A DNA stretch of 64,000 bases from Numida meleagris (Eukaryota; Chordata; Aves; Galliformes; Numididae): positions 13,408,688 to 13,472,687 of the forward strand of contig NC_034421.1 of the NCBI RefSeq assembly GCF_002078875.1. The letters are read 5' to 3'. A program made the position numbers and the translations under genes. Below the pieces are notes generated by a model, which saw only the letters and a program-made list of their open reading frames with translations, was not told the origin of the DNA and ran no database searches. Each line of letters begins with the position of its first letter. Position 1 is the first letter of the stretch. Positions 9,869 to 20,909 of the stretch are shown one piece after another.

Positions 9869-10830
9869 CTGCAAGGCAGAGGCGCGTCACGGCTCCCACC
9901 CGCGGGGACTGTCCCCTGCCCCCATCCCACACGGAGCATCCCTGGACAGCCCAGCCCTCCTGGAACCTGCGGTGCTCCGGCGCTGCAGCTCATTGCTCCC
10001 ACGCATCCGCTGGCTCCAACTTTTGCCTTTCCATCCATCAGCACCGAATTTTGGCGTTCCCCACCAACACTCCCCCACGCGGAGCCCCCGAGCACCCAGC
10101 GCTCCCAGCTCTCAGCTCTGTCACCCTTTCCTCTCCCTCACCCCCGGGCTCTCCAACCCGCTGCTCCGGGATCCCACCCCGCAGCACCCACGTACAGCCA
10201 GCGGAGCCCCCGCACCGCACAGCGGGAGCTGAGCTCCCACTCCCCACCGCCCTGCAGCCAAACCTCCCTCTGAGCCCCGAAAACACAAATCCAGAGCCGC
10301 ATCCTGACCGGCACCACGGGACCTCGCCCCACACCTGCGAGCATCGGGCACCGCAGGGGGGGCTGCAGGAAGGGGACGGAGCGGCCACGTTTTGTTTTGT
10401 AGCAGATTGACAAAAATCATGGGACAGCAGCCGGGCGGGCGCTGGTGTATATTTAGATTTTGAATGCGGGGGAAAAAAAAAAAGAACACAAACAACTCAA
10501 AATGAATCCCAGCGTCTCCGGGACAAGCGTTGTCCCCGGGTCCCAGGAGCGGGGCTGAGCCCCACGCGCTGCCCCACGGCGGCCACAGGGAGGGAACGGA
10601 GCCAACGAAGAGGAGGTGGATAAAGGGCATCGAGGGGCAATCCCAGAGGACAGGGGAGCGGAGACCTTCCTGCTTGGGCGCTGCCCCAGCCCCAGTGCGC
10701 AGTGACCGGCTCATCCATCCAAGCTGAGCCCCATCCCCACCCCTGTTTTCACGCTGGCCCTGCTGCCTCTCGTCCCCGTTCTTTTTTTTTCTTTCCTGGG
10801 AAGTTGGGCAAAAAATAGAAAAGGAACTTA

Positions 10831-10868
10831 AACATCATGATGTTCCAAAAATGTAACGGCTTGACTCA
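10831..10868. promoter_or_regulatory. 14-bp palindrome next to an AP-1 type motif
   Basis: AACATCATGATGTT (10831-10844) is a perfect palindrome, and 17 bp further is TGACTCA (10862-10868), the AP-1/Maf core. It lies in an AT-richer patch of SBK1 intron 1. A regulatory role is inferred only. Confidence 0.3.
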
Positions 10869-11029
10869 TACGATCTCCAAAGCGGCTCATCTCCATAGTG
10901 CTTTGTTGGCCCCGCGGAAGAGGAGCACCATTTCGGTGTCTGCTTCCCGGAGGTGGAGGTGGGTTAGAGCAGGAGCGAAATGGATGCAGGACTAAAAACA
11001 GCTCGCAACATCCTGCAAGAAGAACTATG

Positions 11030-11110
11030 TCTGCACTTGAATTTACAATCCTGCTTGTCAATGTCTGTTAATTAACCTGTGTTGAAAGGCAATTATTCAA
11101 GCCAGCAAAG
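11030..11110. promoter_or_regulatory. AT-rich candidate conserved noncoding element
   Basis: An island with TTAATTAA (about 11069-11076), CAATTATT and TGTCAATG-type cores is set in GC-rich intron sequence. Homeodomain-type sites are clustered. It is not verified by comparison. Confidence 0.25.
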
Positions 11111-11289
11111 TTGTTTAAGAAAAAAAAAAGAGGATAAATGCATGTGGGATGGGAGATGGAGGAGCACGCTGTGTTGCGGCTCACCATGCCACGGAATGCT
11201 GCTCTGAGCCCGGCCTCGGGGCACGGCTGCCTCGAGGGTTTGGGCTGCAGAAACACCTGCAGCAGAAAGGGCTGTTGGAAATGGGTGCC

Positions 11290-11460
11290 TGGAAACAGGG
11301 GTGTCCCCAGGGATGGACACCAAGGACAGGGTGTCCCCAAAGCATGGGATGTCCCCAAGGATGGGGTGTCCCACAAAACAGGGGTGTCCCCAAGGGTGGG
11401 GTGTCCCTAAGAACAGGGCTGGCCCCAAGGATGGGGCGTCCCCAGGGATGTGGGTGCTGC
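11290..11460. repeat. GGGGTGTCCCCAAGGAT minisatellite
   Basis: About eight imperfect copies of a 17-25 bp unit around GGTGTCCCCAAGGATGG occur. It lies in SBK1 intron 1. Open frames across it are repeat-driven and not coding. Confidence 0.85.
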
Positions 11461-11914
11461 CCGCGTCGCTCCCAGCTTGGCCGCAGTCCTCCCCGAAGGG
11501 CGCTGGGGATGGGAGCGCGGAGCCATTGCTGGGAACACCCAACAGTGACGTCGGCTGGAACACCAACACGCCCAGGCAAGAGGAATAAAAAAGGAAAGGC
11601 AGAAGTTTTCATTACGAATGGAAATGCTTTGAAAACACGTTGGTTTCTATGCAAGCAGCCAGGGCAGCGGTGGGGACAGGGACGAGGACGCGCTTCCCTC
11701 CGGCTCTGTGCAGGGATGAGGGCGGTGGGACCGGGTCCCGGCCGCATTCCGGGTGCTGGTGGGGAAGGAGCACAGCATTGGGGTCAGCACTGTCGTGATA
11801 CGAGGCCACGGCGATGCCAAGGGGATGGCAAAGCCACCGCCGGTGCCACTGTCCCCACCGTGTGCTGCAGGTGGCTCGTGCCATCATCTGTGTGTCCTGA
11901 ACCGTTTCTCCTAC

Positions 11915-12040
11915 TATTCAGACTAAAATTGCTCTGTGTTTAAGCTCGAGAACCATTTATCTCATTGAGCGAGGAGGATAATCCACCCACCGCTTCCTCG
12001 CTCCGTGGCATGTATTTATAGGCAGGCGCTCATCTCCCGG
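11915..12040. promoter_or_regulatory. Candidate conserved element with GGATAATCC
   Basis: An AT-richer patch carries GGATAATCC (11976-11984), containing the TAATCC core used by OTX/CRX/PITX homeodomains, and a TATTTATAG-like stretch near 12011. The evidence is motif-level only. Confidence 0.25.
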
Positions 12041-14079
12041 CAGCAGCTGTCTCTGTGCTCCCCAGAGCTCCCCGGTCCCCACCGTCCCCGGTGCCACTCG
12101 GTGCCGCTGCAGGCGCATCAGCTCAGCCAACAACTGGGAGCTCACGAGGAGCTCATTGAGGGGAACAGGGCCGGGAGAGGCGGCTGCAGGGGAGCAGTGG
12201 CTGCTTGGGAACTGAGATGGGAAGGAGAAAAACAACACCCGGCCACACAGGGGCAGAAAAAGCTTTAAGAGGAGGAGCGGGGTGAGGTGGCGGGGCTTTG
12301 GGAAGAGAAGGGAAGGAGCACACCAGGCAGGGCCAGGGGCTCTGCAGGACACAGAGCGAGGAATGAAAAGCACAGAGCAGCAAGTGGGCGTCCCCACGCC
12401 CCGGAGGAGGAAACTGAGGCACAAAGCAAGGAAGCGACTTCCCACGGCCACACAATGTGCGGGGCCGGGACCGGCCCCGGTTCTGCCTCCACGCTGAGCA
12501 CTGAGCGGGGCGCCCCCGGTGCTGAGCATTGGCACCAGCTCTCGCTGCCCAGCCGGGCACGGTGACACGGGGAGCACCCAGCAGATGGGGTAGGACGGGG
12601 TCCCCTCCTGCCACCCCGCATCCCGCAAGCAGCCTGCAGGCGGTGTAGCACCTCCCGGAGCCCAGCCTGCAGGGAAGGATGGTGAGGAAGAGCAGGCAGG
12701 CAGCGCAGCACGCCACGCCGTCACTTTGCCGGAGGTGTCACACCGCAGGACACAGCTGGGAGGGCTCGGGGACAATTCCCACTGCACATCTGTATCCTCG
12801 CCCCACAGCCCCGCAGCGGCATCAAGGGCGAGCTGAGAGAACCGAAGCTGTGCGCTCACGCAGCAGGGAGGGGACAGCAGATCTCACCTGTGCCCGGCGC
12901 AGCCCCGCTGCAACTGTCCCACCTGGCGACGTCCCCGCGTCCCGCACCGCCCCGGTGATGCCCGCCCCGCAGCCGGCTGCAGCCGAGGCCGAGCCGCAGG
13001 CTCTCCCTGCACCGCTCCATTGCCAGCACCGCTGCCTCCCGGCTCCGCTCTCGTTTGACCCCGTTACGGGAACATCTCAGCGCCTCGCGGCTCCTCGGTG
13101 CCGTGGGGACCAGTGCAGCAGAGCTGCGTTATTAGCTGCCTTCCCCCGGGCACCGGGGCATTGCCGGCATCCAGGGACACCACAAGGGCACCTTCTCCTA
13201 ACGAGGCCGATGGCGGCGTGGGGACGCTCGGGGTTTGCGTGCTGGGGTCAGCGGTGTCGCAGGGCGAGAGCCACACGGGCAAAGCCAGAAGGTCACCAGA
13301 GCAGGGGGAAAAAAAACAGGCCCCAGCCGATGCCCGCCCTCCAGTCCTTCATTTTCCATGTGCTGTCATGCAGACCTTGCAGACCCTGCGCCACACAGCC
13401 CTGCCCTTCACCTGGACCAGATGCCAGCCGAGGGCAGCAGCTGGGGACAGCCAAGGGACACGGGAACACGGGCACGAGCGATGCTACGGCCGCAAACATG
13501 CTTGGGGAGCTGGCACCTTGGGAGCTGCCCCACGTCCCATGAGCCAGGAGGAACAACTCGTGCACCCAGATGATGGGTGGCCATGGTGCCTCGTCCCCTT
13601 GTTCACCATGGAAGGGCTCCTGACCCCGCACAGCCGTGGCCTGCAGCATATTGGAAAGCACTGGGAAGTGCTGGCTGTGCCACTGGCCATCAGCCTCAGC
13701 GCGCACCGCATCACCCAGATCTCCACGAAGCCACGGTGACTTCCCGGTGTGTGACGCTTCCCTGCACAATGTCACTGCATTCCCAGTCATCCGGAGTATC
13801 CCATTCCGGCTCCACGCCCGGCAGCAGCCCTGAAACCGGGATCAGCTCTGGCCAAGCCGAGGGACCGGGAGCGTGCGGGATCCCGGCCCATGGGAGAGGC
13901 CTTTGTCCCAGCACAGCCATCTCCTCAGCAGCATCCCCTGCAGCAGGAGCCATCTCCTGCCCTGTCCCATCCCATGACGCGCTCCTCCAGCCCCAGTGAC
14001 TCCACGCTGCTCCTCCGAGGCTCTTGGGCTGCATTCCCTGCCCTTGCCTCTCTGAGCTCTCTGCCCTCCGAGCTTTTTC

Positions 14080-15600
14080 CCAGTGAAGGGGATGGCTCCG
14101 GTAGGACCCGCGCTCCTCCAGCCTCCGGCTCCTCCCGCCTTCTCCCGGCCCCACCGCCGGCACCGGGGCTGTGTGATTCCTTCACGGTTTGATCGGTTCC
14201 ATCAGCCTCTCGGCATCTCCCCCTTAAACTCTTCCACCGGCGCCGGCAGCACCGCACTTTGGGGATCTGCAAAGACAAACGCCGCCAGCGGCACCCACAC
14301 GGCCCCACCGCGTCCCCATTCCTCTACCCCCCAGGGGGGCAGCGGGGCCATCACCTTGCTACAAAAGCAGCTCTGGGCTCCTGGTGCCCCAGGCCAGCCC
14401 CGCCGAGCGGGTGCACCACGCAGAGCCAAGGGGGGGGACCTCACCCGGGCTGCAGGGCTGGGGCAAGTGCCGGGCACCGGCGTGCTGCCGGCTCACGGCA
14501 TCGAGGCTGTGCGTCCCGGCACACGGTGCCCAAAGGCCCCCGGCGCACAGCGGCACAACGTCCACCCGGCACCGGGTGAGCGCGGGGACGGCTGCGGGAC
14601 GGATGGGGACACCGGGCTCGCGGTGCCCCCCACCCGCATCCTCTCCCCATTTCCAACCGCCCTGCCCGCAGCGGGCACCGCCGCATCACTCCGTGTATTC
14701 CCAATAACCCCGTTCTCCCTCGTGTCCTCGGCGCGTCCCCGCGTGCCACCGGGCGGAACCCACCGCCCCTCGCCCCACCGCCCTTTCCCCAGCGCCGGCT
14801 CCGGCCTCGCTCCTCCGCAAACTCCTCCGAACGTGACCCACACCGCTCCCGTGCTCGGCCCCGAGTTCGGCCCCGCAGCCGCAGGGCAGTGCCGGGAGGG
14901 GCCGCGGTGCAGGTGGCGGCGGCACCGGGCGGGGTCCGCCCTGCGGGGTGCGGGCTGCGGGACCCCGAGCGCGGCGGCAGCCAGGGGGTGGCCCTGCGGG
15001 GCTGTGTCCCCAGATCCCCCCCTCCCCCCCCATCCCCTCGCTGCCAGGGGTCGCGCGTGGCCCCTCACCCCCCGCGCTGGGGCGATTTGACGGTGACGAT
15101 GATGGTTTTGATCAGGATTCTTTCGAAATGGCGCTTTCCCCACCGCCACCCGCTCCCCACCGCCTCGCCGTGCAGACAAAAGGGCCGCTCCGCCGCCCGC
15201 ACAAAGGCGAGCACCGCTCCTCCCTTCCCCCCCATCCCCCCCCCCGCCTTACCGGGGGCAGCACGGAGCCGGGCTCGGTGGCGGATGGCGGCCGTCAGCC
15301 CCCAGCGCGGGGCCGCTCCGCCGGGTTCATCCCGCCGCTCCCGGGAGGAACGGAGCCGGAGAGAGGAGCGGCGGCGGCAGCGGCGGCGGCGGTTCCCCCC
15401 CCCGTAGCCCCCCGGTAGGGCAGAACCGCTCCGCCCATAGCACCGCCTTCGCCATCCACGCGGGGAGCGGGACACGCGTGGGGGAACTGCGTCCCGGCCG
15501 CGCCCTCCCGCGCGTGTCCCGCTTCCTTCCACCTTGTCCCATCCCCATCACCGGTCCCATCCGTGGGGACAAGGACCGGGGGGTGACCCAAGCATGAAAG
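14080..15600 (-). promoter_or_regulatory. SBK1: CpG island, likely SBK1 promoter region
   Basis: CpG dinucleotides are very frequent from about 14.1 to 15.6 kb, with no TATA-like element at the predicted first exon and a (CGG)-type trinucleotide run at about 15371-15393. This is the typical look of a vertebrate CpG-island promoter. It covers the predicted first exon and the start of intron 1. Confidence 0.5.
15253..15410 (-). other. SBK1: Probable SBK1 noncoding exon 1 (5' boundary approximate)
   Basis: On the minus strand a strong donor CCCCCG/GTAAGG lies at 15253/15252 inside the densest CpG stretch upstream of SBK1. It is the best candidate partner for the exon 2 acceptor at 9869. The transcript would read through a GCC/GCG-rich leader and carry an 11-codon upstream ORF (15330-15295, ATG to TGA). 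The transcription start is unknown, and alternative first exons elsewhere in 10-15 kb cannot be excluded. Confidence 0.45.
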
Positions 15601-15732
15601 GCACCGTGACCTTCCTCACGCCGCGCCCATCGCTGGGGATGGAGTGGGTCCAACATCGTCCCCCCCCCCGCCCTTTGCACCCATCCGCAGTGGGGCTGTC
15701 CCCCTCCGTCCCCTCCCTGTGCCACCACCCCC

Positions 15733-15787
15733 CAGCTGCAGTCTTTGAAGCTGCGCCTCCGATCTCTCCAGCTGTCCCTATTTATAG
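15733..15787. promoter_or_regulatory. E-box / MEF2 motif cluster upstream of SBK1
   Basis: Two CAGCTG E-boxes (15733-15738 and 15769-15774) lie just before CTATTTATAG (15778-15787), an exact match to the MEF2 consensus CTA(A/T)4TAG. The second E-box and the MEF2 site are separated by 3 nt. The cluster is about 0.35 kb beyond the predicted SBK1 exon 1 on its 5' side. bHLH factors with MEF2 are a known combination in muscle and neuronal enhancers. Function here is inferred from motifs only. Confidence 0.4.
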
Positions 15788-16021
15788 CTGCGGGCTGTTT
15801 CTAGGTCAGGTGCAAGGAGCAGCGCTGGGGGGAACCTGGATGGGGACGGTGGCCGGGTCCCCAGGACACATGTCGCCTGCCCTGGGAGCAGCGGGGAGCA
15901 AAGAGGGACGGGCAGCAGAGGACAGGGAGCGCTGCGGGCGATGCCATTTGCAGCCCCTTCGCATCTGGGTGAGCACATGGCACATCCTGCAGCGTTCTGC
16001 TGGAAAGGTGTCAGCTCCCCG

Positions 16022-16079
16022 GGGTTCAATGGGGCCCTGTGGGGCTCTATAGGGCTCCGTGGGGCTCCATGGGGCTCCT
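16022..16079. repeat. 10-bp GGGGCTCYRT tandem repeat
   Basis: Five to six imperfect copies of GTGGGGCTCC / ATGGGGCTCC in a row, with no apparent function. Confidence 0.7.
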
Positions 16080-16129
16080 TCCCATCAGACGCCGCTGTGC
16101 AGCTGCAGACCGCACTCCAGCGCGTGGCA

Positions 16130-16275
16130 GGCATGTGGGTCACGCATGGATTGAATAACAGCAATAACAATAACACCCGCCACTATTTGCATCAAGCTCA
16201 TGGTCTTCAAAGCACTTAAAGAATATTAATAACTAATGACAATCAGCAAAATGAAAGGAGACGGCTCAGATGTGT
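16130..16275. promoter_or_regulatory. AT-rich candidate conserved noncoding element
   Basis: This is a sharply AT-rich block with AATAACAGCAATAACAATAA, TATTTGCAT, GAATATTAATAACTAATGAC and AATCAG. POU-, SOX- (ACAAT) and homeodomain-type cores are clustered. A short open frame starting at 16236 crosses it but is not supported as coding. Confidence 0.35.
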
Positions 16276-16854
16276 TTGTCACCCAGAGCTGTCCCGGACC
16301 ATGTGAAAAGCCCGAGTGCCCCTGGGATTTCTGCTGGCTGCTCGGGGGGACATCCCGGGGGGGACATCCCGCCTTGTGCCAGGATGCACTCGGTCAGTGG
16401 GGAAACAACCCGGAGAAGCAAATCCCAGCTCTTCAGGAATGGTTTCCCATGTTGCCACGAGCAGCACAAGGGGCTCAGTGAGATGAGGACGAGCTGGGGA
16501 CCTGCAGGGCCCCATGGAGCTGCTGTTTGGGTCGGAGCTGTGTGTGCACCGTGATCTGGGGACCAGCTGGGGTCACACGTCCCCGAGTTTTGGGCAGAGG
16601 TGCCGTGAACGCCTCCCCTAATGCTAGAGAGGTTTGCTCCTGAGCATCTCCCACTGGCAAACTAGAAGCTGAAAGCCCAAAACGTTTCTAACGGCCTCTC
16701 CAAATTCAGGGCTTGCTCGTCCCCTCGCCACCACCCAGTGCTGGGAGTTGGGAGTGGCTCAGCCCAAAGTCAAGGTGCCACCGCCGCTTCCGCAAGCTGT
16801 CACGCCTCGGTGCCATGAGCCGAAACCTGCCCGGAGCCGGCGCGGGGATGCTGG

Positions 16855-16912
16855 GAAGGAGCGGGAGGGAGGGAGGAAGGGAGGGAGGCAGCGGGGAGGG
16901 AGGCAGCGCGCA
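16855..16912. repeat. GGGA-rich low-complexity run
   Basis: (GGGA)n with GGCA interruptions. It gives spurious Gly/Arg/Glu open frames on the plus strand. Confidence 0.85.
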
Positions 16913-17837
16913 GGAGCAGAGCACGCCGGGAGCCGCAGCGGGAGCGGAGGGAGCAGCTGGGGATGCACTGAGCCCCGGGGAGATGCCAGCGGTGCCTCCC
17001 TGCCACCCTGGGAGATCTGTCCCATCTCTGCCCCATTCAGCTCCTAACCCTGCTCTGCCCTGCAGGGAGGTGACGGATCTCTGCTGCTCCCCCTGGCCCG
17101 GACCTTCATCACAACACACAGGGGTCAGTGCCCTCTCGGTCCCAGATGGCACATGGCCAGGGAGGCTTCCAGGGGGAGCAGGGCCGGGGGGAACTGGTGA
17201 TCCCCTACCCCAGGGCCCCCGCTGCTGCTCCCAAGGTCGGGGAGGGGACGCAGCACATGGTGCCATAGGGCACGAGCTGCAGTTCTGCTTTGTGGCAGGG
17301 ACACACTGAGCTGCTGCCAGCAGCCATTGGGGTGCTGCCCCCAGTCCTGCAGCCCCCAGACCCTGTCACTGCTCCTGGGGCACGTGGGAGCACCAAGGGG
17401 ACAGACCTCAAACAGCCTGGGGGGAGGGCACAGCCTTCTGCTCGCTGCCCCCCCTCCACACAGGGGAGTGCACGAGGCCCTCGGGGACACCCGCATGCAG
17501 CTCGGTGGCAGACTTGACTCTGGAGCATAATGATGACAAGAGAGGAACTGATTTGAAAAGGAACAGGGTGGCCTTTTGAGTGGGCTTCTTCTGAAGCAAA
17601 GCAATAGGGCACTCTTCCCAGGGGAGGTGGGATCTGGGGTGTAGCAGGGTCATGGCACCGCATTGCTCTCCCTGGTCTGGGTGTGAGGCTGCAGACAGCA
17701 GCAGTCGCTGCCCTGTAGCACAGCACTGCACCTCCCAGCTCCCTCCTGGCAGCGATTCCCATCCTGTTCCCAACCAGGACTGCTCCAAAGTAAGCAGCGG
17801 GAGAGAGCTGGGGGGATTGGGGGGGCTGCCTTCGTCG

Positions 17838-17913
17838 CGGCACGGCACGGCACGGCACGGCACGGCACGGCACGGCACGGCACGGCACGGCACGGCACGG
17901 CACGGCACGGCAC
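17838..17913. repeat. GGCAC pentanucleotide microsatellite, about 15 copies
   Basis: A perfect (CACGG)14 run with partial copies at each end. On either strand the 5-bp period gives Ala-Val-Pro-Cys-Arg type pseudo-peptides. It is likely length-polymorphic. Confidence 0.97.
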
Positions 17914-18922
17914 CTCCGTTCGCAGCCCGTTCCGCTGGCACCATCTAGCGAGGGCGAGGGGACCGGCACTTGTCTCCAGCACCGCCGTTTGGGGAGCTGG
18001 AGCGGGAGCCCACCTGGACACAGCAGCGCAGCACACCGCTCTGCCCCTGTCCTCCAGCCCGGGCGGGGATGGCACCTCCCTGTGCCAGCTACCTGCGGAG
18101 GTCAGGCTGTGGGATGGGAGCTGGGGGGGTCCGGGGGCAGCTCTGTGCCCCTCTCCAGCCGGCAGCCCCATGCCCCCATCACCACTCCCAGCCCTGGTGA
18201 CCCTCATCGCTGCACCGTCCCAGCCCATGGACAGTGACTCATGACATCAAGTCTCCAAAAAGAACAGGATTGAAACACCAAAATAAATCCCACAGCTTCC
18301 GGCGTGCTGGTGGGAGGGACAGGTCCCTCGCACCGTGCCCAGGCCGGCATGTGCACACCGAGGACAAGCCACTGCCCTGCTGGTAGCCCTGCTCCTGGCA
18401 CATGGGATGGTGGCACAGGACAGCAGCCGGCGGTGGCTCGGTGCCGGGGAGGAGCAGCTGGGCACGGCATGTGCCGGTATTCACACCTCGCATCCCCGCC
18501 GGCTGCCCGGCTAATTCAGGCACCGTGTGCTGCCTTGGCTGCCGCTCAGCAATGCGGGTGGGAGAGGCGGTTTCGGAGCCAGAAAACAGAAGGGAGGGAA
18601 AGAGCCAAGTGCCAGAACTCGTGGCCCTGCTTGGGGACTGTCCCCTGGCCCTGCAAGGCTGGGAGCAGGGCCACATTCAGGTGGGTGGGTGCAGGAGGGA
18701 CAGCACCAGGCTGAGGATGGCCAAGCAGGAGTTGACACACTGGGCGCTTTCCTGGTGCACAGGGACGGGCTCTGGGGGTATGGCAGTGCCAAGCCCAAAT
18801 CCCACTGCTCCCAGTGCTCCCCAGGCTGCCAGGCACCCCAGCGTCCTGCTCCTCCAGTGCTGCTGCAACCTGTTGGGATGTGGCGGGAGGTGCCTCCCAA
18901 CCTACAGCCCTGCTCCCACTCA

Positions 18923-19034
18923 GCATGGCACGGCACGGCATGGCACATGGCACAGCACAGCACGTGGCATGGCATGGCACGGCACAACACATCGCGGCAC
19001 AGCAAATGGCACGGCACATGGCACAGCACAGTGC
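18923..19034. repeat. Degenerate GGCAC/GGCAT array
   Basis: Interspersed CGGCA, TGGCA and CAGCA pentamers are related to the perfect array 1 kb to the left, but much more diverged. Confidence 0.85.
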
Positions 19035-19164
19035 CAAGCCCCAGTCCCCTCCGTGCAGGAGATGATGCATCTGCTCCAATGCAAACTTTGGGCTCAGCGG
19101 GAGGCTCTCCACCAGTCACCACCTCCCCCATGCCGTGTCCCCACAGCGTCCCCACAGCACTGAC

Positions 19165-19251
19165 CTGTGGAAGTGCAGGGGCTGCAGCTCCTCTTTCTGG
19201 AAGCAGACGAAGCAGAAGGAATCCATTGCTCGGTTCTGGTGGTCGCTGGAC
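19165..19251 (-). other. Candidate unannotated coding exon
   Basis: On the minus strand the acceptor CGCCCTTGCCCAG precedes 25 nt of leader, then an ATG (19226-19224) with G at -3 and G at +4. Twenty codons, MDSFCFVCFQKEELQPLHFH plus two bases, run to a donor ACAG/GTCAGT. Third positions are almost all G or C, as in SBK1, and the peptide has a CxxC and an HxH. I do not recognise the protein and could not find a convincing next exon, so this may be chance. Confidence 0.2.
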
Positions 19252-20559
19252 CTGGGCAAGGGCGAGAGCGGACTGGGCTGCACCGGAGCAGCGCTGGCAT
19301 CTTCCTCGCCCTCAGCAGTGCTGCTGGTGGGGCTCACCCAGCCAGGGCCATGGTGCCGGGGAGCCTCACACCACCGAGCTGAGCACCAGGGCTGTTTGCT
19401 CACCACAAGAGGAGGCAGCTCTGGGCTGGGCTATGACCTGCATCCCCCTCGCACCGGTGCCCAGTGCTGTCCTGGCACCCATCTTGCAGTTGGGACCGGT
19501 GTTCATCGGGCATGTGCCGGGATCTGGGGTGGCATTGCTGTGGCTGAGGGCTCCGGTGGGGCAGGATGAGGCTCCGTCTCAGCCCCACCACGCTTCCAAA
19601 GCCAAAGGATGGAGCTGGCCCTCTCCAGTGCCCACGTGGCACCCAGGAGCTGGGCACGGCCCCGGTGCCCCCAGCTCCGTCACCACAGCAGTCGCAGTGC
19701 AGGGGCTCGTGGTGAGCAGGTGCTCGGTGCGCCCACGGAGGAAAGTTGTGGCACGAGGAGCCGTGGCTGCACAGGACCGGTCTCACAGCGGAGCCGCAGC
19801 TCGCTCTGGCAGATCAGCAGCGTGCGGGTATTAATAGCTCCAGAGCCATGCGGTGAGGCTGGGAATTAACTCCTCGGCTGCCGCCGCCAGCCCAGCCCAA
19901 TGCCACAGGGCTCGCCAGTGCTGCGGCTGAGTCCTGGCAAACTCAGCACAGCAGTGCCAGGAGCCAGCCCCTCACCCCAGCTGGCGTCCAAGCCCTGGGG
20001 CAGCTCCCTGCGGATGGCAGTGGGAGGACGTGGAGAGTTTCCCCATCAGAATCATCATCACTCCCTGGGAGTTATTCAGTGCTTTGGTCTGGTTGCAGCT
20101 CATCTATCCCAGCCACTCCCACCCTAATGGCAAACATCGATGGATTTTTAACTTCTCGCGGCCGGAAAGCTCCTGGCCATGCTGTGCTGTGGGGAGGCAG
20201 CTCCCATTCAGCATGGCTCTGAGCCCCGTCCTTGGTGCAAAGTTCCCCAGGACCGAACCCAGAGGGCAGATGTCCCTAACCCACATCCATCGCCTCCATC
20301 AGTGCCCCCAGGGCTGCGGGCATGGTGCCCCCATATCAGCATCCCACAGGTGTCATCAGGAGCCCCTCTGCATCCCCAGGGCCCTGGCACCCACCCAGGC
20401 ACGCACTCACTCACAGCAGCACGAGGAAAATGTTAAAATTTAATGCCTCGGCTAATGGGCCAAGCGGAGAGGAGCAGGAACATGGAGAAAAGCGGCTGCT
20501 CTCCCAGGGAAGGGAAGAGGCGATGGTGCCCAGCCCCAGGAGCCCCTAATGGCTGCTGG

Positions 20560-20790
20560 AGGGTATTTGCACTCAGGGCCTTTACCTGCTGTATTTTTTA
20601 TAGCTTGCTCAATGAACAAATTGCTTATTGCCAAGCACTTACGACACACAGGGAGCGGCTGGGCCACACAAAACTTTTCCTCGCATTTCAGTGTTGCTTT
20701 ATTGTATTTAGAAAAGACAGTTTAACCCTTTTCATGAAGTTATACCAGGTGGAAGTGCTCATTTATACATGGCATTCAGAATGAGTTACA
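20560..20790. promoter_or_regulatory. Candidate conserved noncoding element
   Basis: Unique, moderately AT-rich sequence (a TATTTTTTATAG run, then TTGCTTATTGCCAAGCACTTA, then TTGCTTTATTGTATTTAGA) differs from the GC-rich, repeat-laden surroundings. The motif content suggests a regulatory element. Conservation has not been checked. Confidence 0.25.
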
Positions 20791-20909
20791 GCTCAATTTG
20801 TGGCAGAAGCAATAAAATGAGATGAAAACAGAAACCCGGCTGGGTCTGAAGTGAGGTGCAGACAGCTGCTGGATCAGCCCGGAGGCAAAACCCAAGCTCT
20901 GCAAAACTG

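Larger units (their letters stand above)
9869..15252 (-). other. SBK1: SBK1 intron 1 (predicted)
   Basis: This is about 5.4 kb of GC-rich sequence with no coding exon I can support. It holds AT-richer islands at about 10830-10870, 11030-11110 and 11915-12020, an imperfect minisatellite at about 11290-11460, and otherwise CpG-rich unique sequence. Long open frames on both strands are GC-driven and lack splice-defined or family-like content. Confidence 0.45.

Noticed and set aside
11290..11588. Open frames over the GGTGTCCCCAAGG minisatellite
   Set aside because: The repeat forces stop-free frames in several phases, and no real protein is indicated.
16236..16481. 81-codon frame beginning in the AT-rich island at 16.2 kb
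   Set aside because: It has a single open frame with no splice context and no family match. Regulatory sequence is the simpler reading.
18677..18868. 63-codon minus-strand frame with two hydrophobic stretches
   Set aside because: It looks faintly membrane-like but has no clear acceptor joining it to the 19165 donor and no recognised family.
18527..19834. 435-codon plus-strand open frame
   Set aside because: It crosses a degenerate GGCAC repeat and shows no recognisable family, so it looks like a GC-driven shadow.
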